Below, piece by piece: positions 8,301 through 11,841 of a stretch of DNA of 11,841 bases. The position numbers and the translations under genes were made by a program. Below the pieces are notes generated by a model, which was not told the origin of the DNA, searched no databases, and saw only the letters and a program-made list of their open reading frames with translations. Each line of letters starts with the position of its first letter. Position 1 is the first letter of the stretch. The stretch is taken from contig JAHLBL010000034.1 of the NCBI GenBank assembly GCA_020625635.1, positions 1 through 11,841 of the forward strand, in the 5' to 3' direction. This stretch comes from a bacterium (GTDB taxonomy: Bacteria; Bacillota; Clostridia; Oscillospirales; Acutalibacteraceae).

Positions 8301-10610
8301 TATGTGGATCTTTCTCGAATCAAACCGCGTTTTGATAAAGAGCATATATGGTATCGTTGCGAGCAATGTTCTGAACTTACGCCTTATCTTTTACGAGAAA
8401 AGTGTCCTAGTTGCCAATGCGAAAGTATTCATCCCATTACAGCGAACGAGATTGATGCATTAGGATTTTGGCGAAAACCTATTGAAGATGCCTTGCAAGG
8501 TGATACGATTCGAGTAATCGATACCGAGGAACATACTGCTCAATTGTCTCTCAAAGATCAGCGCGATGAGCTTTGGTCTAAAACAGAACAGTATGAATTG
8601 CGCTTTCAGGATTTCTTAAAAAAGGGAGAAACTCCTGTTGATATTCTAAGTAGCACAACAACTATGGAGGTTGGTATTGATATCGGCTCGTTAGTTGCTG
8701 TAGGATTGCGAAATATTCCGCCAATGCGAGAGAACTATCAGCAGCGAGCAGGTCGTGCAGGTCGAAGAGGATCAAGCCTTTCAACAATAGTCACTTTTTG
8801 TGAAGATGGTCCGCATGATTCATTATATTTTTCAAATCCTGTTCCTATGTTTAGAGGAGATCCCAGAAGACCATGGATAGATATAAGTAGTGAAAAGATT
8901 GTCCAGCGTCATCTATGTATGGTAGCTCTTCAAGCGTATTTAAGAGAAAAGTCAAATAGTCTCGATGAAATAACGGCTATAGATTTTCTTGACAATCACC
9001 TTCAATCATTTATAAACTATTTGTCCGTATTCTCAGTTAATGAAGACGACATTTTAGTCCCTGCTATCTCTCAAATAGCGCTATACAGCTACAAATATGC
9101 ACTTGAAGATTCATTGAAAGATTTGTATCAAAAACGGTTGGCTCATCCTGAGTTATATGAAACTGATGACGGAAGTGAATCTGGTAAAAAATCTTTGCTT
9201 GATGCTCTCTATGAGGAGGGCATTATTCCGACATACTCATTCCCCAAAAATGTTGTCAGTACATATATTACTGACAACAACGGCAAAGTGAAGTATCAAG
9301 TTGAGCGTGGGTTAGATGTAGCTATCAGTGAATATGCTCCCGGCAGAGCTATTGTCGTTGATAAAACAACATACCAAATCGGAGGTTTGTATTATCCAGG
9401 TAGCGAAAAAAGAGAGCGTACCGCAACCAATCCAGCAAGAGCGTTTATACGTGATGCGAGTTATTGCAAGAGTATTCAAACCTGCAGCAAGTGTGGCTGG
9501 TTTGGTTTAGAAGAGGATAATTATGTGAGTTGTCCTTTCTGTGGAAATGAAGAACTATCACATATTTTGCCTATGTTACGTCCTTGGGGATTTGCGCCAA
9601 AAAATGCAGCTTCTATTGAAACTGCACAGTTGAACGAAGAATACACGTCAACTCAGCAACCTGTTTATTCAACCTTGCCCGAATCAGATGATGTTCATTC
9701 TATTGATGGATTCTCGAATGTTAGAATAGCAGTTCGTCCAAATCAGAGAATCATCATGCTGAATCAGGGAATCGGAAAGAAAGGATTCACGATTTGCTGT
9801 GATTGTGGAGCCGCAATGCCTGGTGATACTTCTGATGTTCTAAACGATGTGATGCGTCCTTATCGATCAAAGTTCCTTAGAACTCGTTGCAGACACGACG
9901 ATACGATAAACGTTAGTTTGGGATATGATTTTATTACAGATATGTTGGTGTTGGAAGTAACTTTGGATAAACATAAGATCGACACCAATCCTGCAAGGAA
10001 TTCGTGGTTGCATCGTGCTGGTCAATCGCTTGCCGAAGCATTCCGTTTAGCTGCATGCCAAGAGTTGGATATTGAGTTTACGGAACTTGTAACCGGTTAC
10101 CGTGTGAGACAAGGTTTCGAGAATGATTATATAGATATCTATTTATACGATAGTCTATCCAGCGGCGCTGGTTATGCAGTGAGCATAGAGTCTTCTATCC
10201 AAAGCCTATTACAAAAAACACGTGAATTGCTCTCTGGTTGTAATTGTGATACTGCATGCTATCAATGTCTAAAGCACTATCGCAATCAGTATATCCATGG
10301 TTTCCTTGATCGAAAGGCAGCCCTTCAGTTGTTAAACTGGGCGGAAAATGGTAATAGAGTATCTGCCCTGTCTGCTGAAAAGCAGAACCGGCTGTTATCT
10401 CCTTTAGACAAGATTTTAAAGCTTTCTGGTGTAAATCTGATAGATGAAAACGGAAAGATTATTGCTGAAGGTAGGTTTGCACGTATGAATATCAGTGTCT
10501 ACCCTGCAATGTGGAAAAAACCAGCAGCTGATAATACGATATTTATTAGCGATACACAACTAAAATTTGCAAAACCATATGCATTAAAATCAATACTGGA
10601 TAGTATTTAA
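5349..10610 (+). CDS. Giant SF2 helicase with DUF1998 domain, DruE-like (Druantia-type anti-phage defence)
   Basis: This 1753-residue protein starts at an ATG overlapping the previous stop, with GGAGG at 5337-5341 seven nt upstream. Helicase motifs run in order: Walker A GTGSGKT (114-120), motif Ia PMNALVSDQ (154-162), TNYSMLEY (287-294), DEAH (325-328), motif III TTAS (361-364), motif IV near SDSRQRA (744-750), motif V TTTMEVGIDIG (1103-1113) and motif VI QQRAGRAGRRG (1131-1141). About 380 residues separate motifs III and IV, and about 350 separate IV and V, so both RecA lobes carry large insertions. Cysteine clusters suggest zinc binding: C538/C543/C566/C569, C686/C689, C1004/C1007/C1019/C1022, C1379/C1382/C1395/C1398 and C1483/C1484/C1486. 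The C-terminus has the DUF1998 signature C1631-x-C1633-x3-C1637-x2-C1640 also seen in MrfA-type helicases. MrfA is only about 750 aa; this length fits DruE of Druantia better. It should be an ATP-driven nucleic-acid translocase. No nuclease domain is visible. Confidence 0.85.
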   Translation: MTNGANGVHLQLRKALENYIKSQYFGKSPVLLSATQDKLHQEGVLYQKPYIESSPAYKSKQNGIQLSSVLPEWMKEYFTALSDAKLGVHPAPFCHQIAALEAAYQGKDLFVSTGTGSGKTECFMWPLMAKLADEAMNYPESWALRGVRTIIMYPMNALVSDQISRLRRLIGDPEHHFVSAFRSVCGYHSRRPQFGMYTGRTPYAGKEPRKNDDLALADKYNRMLNPDSEEDREFLKKLTKDGKLPAKEDYDSFLEKLLISKHIPNDEDAELVTRFEMQQFCPDILITNYSMLEYMLLRPREKKIWEDTKEWLDKNPDNKILFIIDEAHMYRGSAGGEVALLIRRLFHRLGIDRNRVQFILTTASMPDKTKEDREAVMRFANELTACDNARQFCYLTGEKEQIGSGSEYGIPIDKFESADPKEFEGDNPDRLNALNEFWGDITNSQAPFSKSEEAYQWLYNHLVDYKPFCLLFELCRGKAVSLQELAKGIFPDCSLDAALHAVSVLLAIAPLAKNDEGVVLFPARMHMLFRGIKGVYACTNPECSHSHTEGELTLGEIFFDDGSLTCKECGSAIYELYNDRRCGSLFFRGFVLKDDVVYKRRTYLWHQPGMINEGEVYEIHLFIPSNEYRLPEKQGKNKILPCYLDVKSGFIDFSDDSLDDKKGIRKLYYSDYTAKARPDIFTFATCPHCRHELAKMQLTSFSTRGNQSFFNLIKAQFQAQPAVPDKTGKLDRLPNEGRKVLLFSDSRQRAAKLARDMSDASDSMAARQLAALAINRMEQQNAEQSMNYLYDYFAMVAVENHVQIFHDSETDKQRSRLIEHGIQAKTNYARAKRRRLSYSPRFTIDNAPSQMKEQLLQFYCGGYNTLIDSAISWIEPIDSAKWDALDSLDEAGIEVSEKEFMELFSAWIMSVCDTSVVLGHTIPDVIREKVRPNYIGYGIENNYAFPTVIREIMGWSKDDPVVAQWSRILRETFMDESPSSNGKYYVDLSRIKPRFDKEHIWYRCEQCSELTPYLLREKCPSCQCESIHPITANEIDALGFWRKPIEDALQGDTIRVIDTEEHTAQLSLKDQRDELWSKTEQYELRFQDFLKKGETPVDILSSTTTMEVGIDIGSLVAVGLRNIPPMRENYQQRAGRAGRRGSSLSTIVTFCEDGPHDSLYFSNPVPMFRGDPRRPWIDISSEKIVQRHLCMVALQAYLREKSNSLDEITAIDFLDNHLQSFINYLSVFSVNEDDILVPAISQIALYSYKYALEDSLKDLYQKRLAHPELYETDDGSESGKKSLLDALYEEGIIPTYSFPKNVVSTYITDNNGKVKYQVERGLDVAISEYAPGRAIVVDKTTYQIGGLYYPGSEKRERTATNPARAFIRDASYCKSIQTCSKCGWFGLEEDNYVSCPFCGNEELSHILPMLRPWGFAPKNAASIETAQLNEEYTSTQQPVYSTLPESDDVHSIDGFSNVRIAVRPNQRIIMLNQGIGKKGFTICCDCGAAMPGDTSDVLNDVMRPYRSKFLRTRCRHDDTINVSLGYDFITDMLVLEVTLDKHKIDTNPARNSWLHRAGQSLAEAFRLAACQELDIEFTELVTGYRVRQGFENDYIDIYLYDSLSSGAGYAVSIESSIQSLLQKTRELLSGCNCDTACYQCLKHYRNQYIHGFLDRKAALQLLNWAENGNRVSALSAEKQNRLLSPLDKILKLSGVNLIDENGKIIAEGRFARMNISVYPAMWKKPAADNTIFISDTQLKFAKPYALKSILDSI

Positions 10611-10654
10611 TCTGTATCAGGCATGGTCTGCTGTTATTGTTTTGCTTGCTCTAT

Positions 10655-10864
10655 TTACATTTCCGTTTTTCGTAGTTCCTCATCTAAGATTGACTGTATT
10701 ATTTCTTCAGCGCTGTTGTATGAAGGCGCGGTATCATCAGTTAATAAGCGCTCGGTTTCAAGGCGCGCCAATGTGTTTTCATCGAGATAAGAATTCAAGA
10801 ACGATTCGAGCTGTTCATCGTTCATATTATTTATGATTTGTACAGCGATTTCTCTGAGGTTCAC
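10655..10864 (-). CDS. Small acidic protein, possibly antitoxin-like
   Basis: This 69-residue acidic protein converges on the helicase operon, with its stop codon 45 bp from the helicase stop. The start is GTG at 10864, supported by AAGGAG (plus-strand 10873-10878) 8 nt upstream and by an extended -10 promoter further out. The N-terminal half (MNLREIAVQIINNMNDEQLESFL) looks like an amphipathic helix pair. The C-terminal part has the layout ERLLTDDTAPSYNSAEEII, which recalls the flexible C-terminal segment of RelB/Phd-like antitoxins in Clostridia ('A-N-D-P...Y-x-S-x-E-E'). No toxin gene is adjacent on either side, so if it is an antitoxin it is an orphan. Confidence in a real gene is good because start, ribosome-binding site and promoter agree. 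Confidence in the functional label is low. Confidence 0.7.
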   Translation of the reverse strand: MNLREIAVQIINNMNDEQLESFLNSYLDENTLARLETERLLTDDTAPSYNSAEEIIQSILDEELRKTEM

Positions 10865-10918
10865 ACCGTCATCTCCTTTTTTGTAATCTATGCATTAACA
10901 CTGCTGAGCATCAAAAAC

Positions 10919-10927
10919 ATTATATCA
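10919..10927 (-). promoter_or_regulatory. Extended -10 promoter of the small minus-strand gene
   Basis: On the minus strand the sequence reads TGATATAAT, a perfect extended -10 element (TGn followed by TATAAT). No good -35 hexamer is found at 16-18 bp, as is usual for extended -10 promoters. The predicted start near 10912 gives a leader of about 48 nt before the GTG at 10864. Confidence 0.5.
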
Positions 10928-11009
10928 AACTTTTCAGGGAAATAGAAGTATTTCAAAACGCCATGAAAAAAGTATTCCAAAATAAATCATATATTATTCA
11001 CATAAGCAC

Positions 11010-11046
11010 AAGGCTGTCTCATTCGCGGCAGCCTTTTGTTTGTTTT
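11010..11046 (+). terminator. Rho-independent terminator
   Basis: A perfect 7-bp stem AAGGCTG (11010-11016) / CAGCCTT (11029-11035) encloses a 12-nt loop that may pair further through G-C and G-U contacts. It is followed by a T-rich tail (TTGTTTGTTTT). The tail is only on the plus strand, so it terminates rightward transcription. It lies 400 bp beyond the helicase stop with no rightward gene between, so it either ends the operon transcript after running antisense through the 69-aa gene, or is left over from a lost gene. Confidence 0.75.
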
Positions 11047-11093
11047 ATACAAAGATAATCAGGGATTTTTGGTGAGTATTTTTGAGAGTAGTA

Positions 11094-11125
11094 TGGTAAA
11101 ATGAGAGTATAACGTAATCTAACGT
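11094..11125 (+). promoter_or_regulatory. Putative extended -10 promoter with TAACGT direct repeats
   Basis: TGGTAAAAT (11094-11102) fits an extended -10 element (TGn plus a near-consensus hexamer), with no clear -35. Just downstream, TAACGT occurs at 11110-11115 and again at 11120-11125, a spacing of exactly one helical turn. The position, about 85-95 bp before the secreted-protein gene, suits its promoter region, and the repeats could be a regulator site. Both calls are tentative. Confidence 0.35.
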
Positions 11126-11206
11126 TTGTGATGAATTGTATGTATTTTGCTTTTATAAAAGTGCTATGTTTCGCATACAGTTAACCATATGTTATAAGGA
11201 GGAACA

Positions 11207-11737
11207 ATGATGAAATTATTCAAGAAATCCTTAAGCTTAATTCTTACTGTTTGTATACTCGCTTCAATGGCAGTTCTCGCTACCGTTTCAGCTTCGGCAA
11301 ACGCAGGTGACCCCATCCGCAGGCCTCTAATTACCGATGTTGTTAACAAGGACGCAGATCAGGTAGAGACTAATACATATTATTTCTATATGCCTACAAC
11401 AAATCAGTGGAGAAACGAGTTCAACGATTATTATGACGGCACAGAGGACTCACATGCCGCCGGTATCTATTGGTGGGACGGTTCCTACGGCTGCAACGAC
11501 AACTACGCCGACTTCGGTCTTGAGCAGGGTTGGCCCGGCTACGCCGTGACCGAGAAGGAAGCTGCTGACTCCAACATCTTCAAAGCACAAGTTCCCACAG
11601 ACGTTCCCAAGATTATCTGGAACAACCTTGTAGATAACGGTATTGACAATACCCAGCCCCAATATACAAAGGCTGCGCAGACAATGGATATTCCCGCTGA
11701 GTTCTATGATCCCGGAGAGGATGCTCATGTACGGTAA
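11207..11737 (+). CDS. Secreted protein with possible CBM26-like starch-binding module, probably truncated
   Basis: This 176-residue product has a very strong ribosome-binding site, AAGGAGG (11196-11202), 4 nt before tandem ATG codons at 11207 and 11210. A classical signal peptide is visible: basic start (KLFKK), hydrophobic core to about residue 27, and probable cleavage after ASA (residue 31) or ANA (33). The mature part is rich in aromatics and acidic residues, with YYFYMP, IYWWDG, WPGY and IIWNN in order. This pattern recalls CBM26-like starch-binding beta-sandwich modules of Ruminococcus extracellular proteins. The frame closes soon after EFYDPGE, where I would expect such proteins to continue into further domains, so the gene is probably cut short. 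Base composition is visibly richer in GC than the helicase operon. The module assignment is from memory of motif style and is tentative. Confidence 0.7.
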   Translation: MMKLFKKSLSLILTVCILASMAVLATVSASANAGDPIRRPLITDVVNKDADQVETNTYYFYMPTTNQWRNEFNDYYDGTEDSHAAGIYWWDGSYGCNDNYADFGLEQGWPGYAVTEKEAADSNIFKAQVPTDVPKIIWNNLVDNGIDNTQPQYTKAAQTMDIPAEFYDPGEDAHVR

Positions 11738-11841
11738 AGAAGCAAGCAACCGAAAACAATAGATAGACCGCCAGCACTACACTATTCCGAACCAAAGACC
11801 AAAAGATAAGCATTGTGGGAAAATCTAAACTTTTGGATTTT
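11738..11841. other. Terminal stretch without recognisable gene
   Basis: No start with a ribosome-binding site and no convincing frame is seen after the stop of the secreted-protein gene. A weak inverted repeat CCAAAAG (11799-11805) / CTTTTGG (11830-11836) followed by ATTTT might act as a poor terminator, but the stem is short and the loop is 24 nt. Confidence 0.4.

Larger units (their letters stand above)
10865..11206. other. Gene-free spacer of about 340 bases
   Basis: No credible coding sequence is seen on either strand. From left to right it holds the ribosome-binding site and promoter of the leftward 69-aa gene, an AT-rich stretch without clear features (about 10930-11009), the terminator at 11010-11046, a probable extended -10 promoter with paired TAACGT repeats (11094-11125), and the leader and ribosome-binding site of the secreted-protein gene. 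Confidence 0.6.

Noticed and set aside
8128..8463. 111-codon second frame within the helicase gene
   Set aside because: It lies wholly inside the helicase reading frame, which shows continuous helicase and zinc motifs on both sides; it is a shadow frame.
5349..10610. DISARM (DrmA/DrmB) assignment
   Set aside because: In DISARM the helicase and DUF1998 proteins are separate genes with a methyltransferase and a PLD-type DrmC. Here helicase and DUF1998 are in one giant protein and no methyltransferase or PLD motif is seen.
10642..10836. 64-codon plus-strand frame opposite the small minus-strand gene
   Set aside because: It is antisense to a gene with a clear ribosome-binding site and promoter, and has no ribosome-binding site of its own.
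11799..11836. Terminator after the secreted-protein gene
   Set aside because: The stem is only 7 bp and AT-rich, the loop is 24 nt and the T-tail is short, so it is too weak to call.

Overview
The window looks like an accessory island in a gut or rumen Clostridia genome, probably a Ruminococcus or close relative. The DNA is AT-rich with strong purine-rich ribosome-binding sites and consensus-like promoters. The right end carries a secreted, aromatic-rich protein of a style I associate with Ruminococcus surface and starch-degradation proteins. The taxonomic call is an inference.

Layout. (1) Positions 1-243, minus strand: the N-terminal part of a P-loop ATPase of the DUF4143-type family. It is transcribed leftward from a promoter bracketed by two near-identical 44-bp palindromic repeats. 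(2) Positions 371-639: a short gene-free spacer holding several inverted repeats and a good sigma-A type promoter (TTGAAA-N17-TATAAT at 529-557). (3) Positions 640-10610, plus strand: a tight four-gene operon encoding proteins of 518, 696, 339 and 1753 aa. The last is a very large SF2 helicase with a C-terminal DUF1998 four-cysteine module and several extra zinc-binding clusters. Gene spacing is 44 bp, then 1 bp, then a 4-bp ATGA overlap, so the genes are almost certainly co-transcribed and translationally coupled. (4) Positions 10611-11206: a small convergent gene (69 aa, possibly antitoxin-like, GTG start) with its own extended -10 promoter, then a strong rho-independent terminator. (5) Positions 11207-11737: a secreted protein with a signal peptide and a possible CBM26-like starch-binding module, which appears to be cut off early. 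The last 100 bases hold no recognisable gene.

The main content is the four-gene operon. A giant DUF1998 helicase (DruE-like) preceded by three proteins of unknown function matches the size and order pattern of the anti-phage system Druantia type I (DruB-DruC-DruD-DruE). No druA (DUF4338) gene is present in the expected first position. The first protein carries a CoiA-like CxxC...H...C zinc motif. The second has a 100-residue coiled coil followed by a segment that resembles a degenerate P-loop NTPase. I therefore read the locus as a Druantia-like or DruE-centred defence system of divergent type. The helicase assignment is secure, the defence role is inferred from family and context, and the subunit correspondences are tentative.
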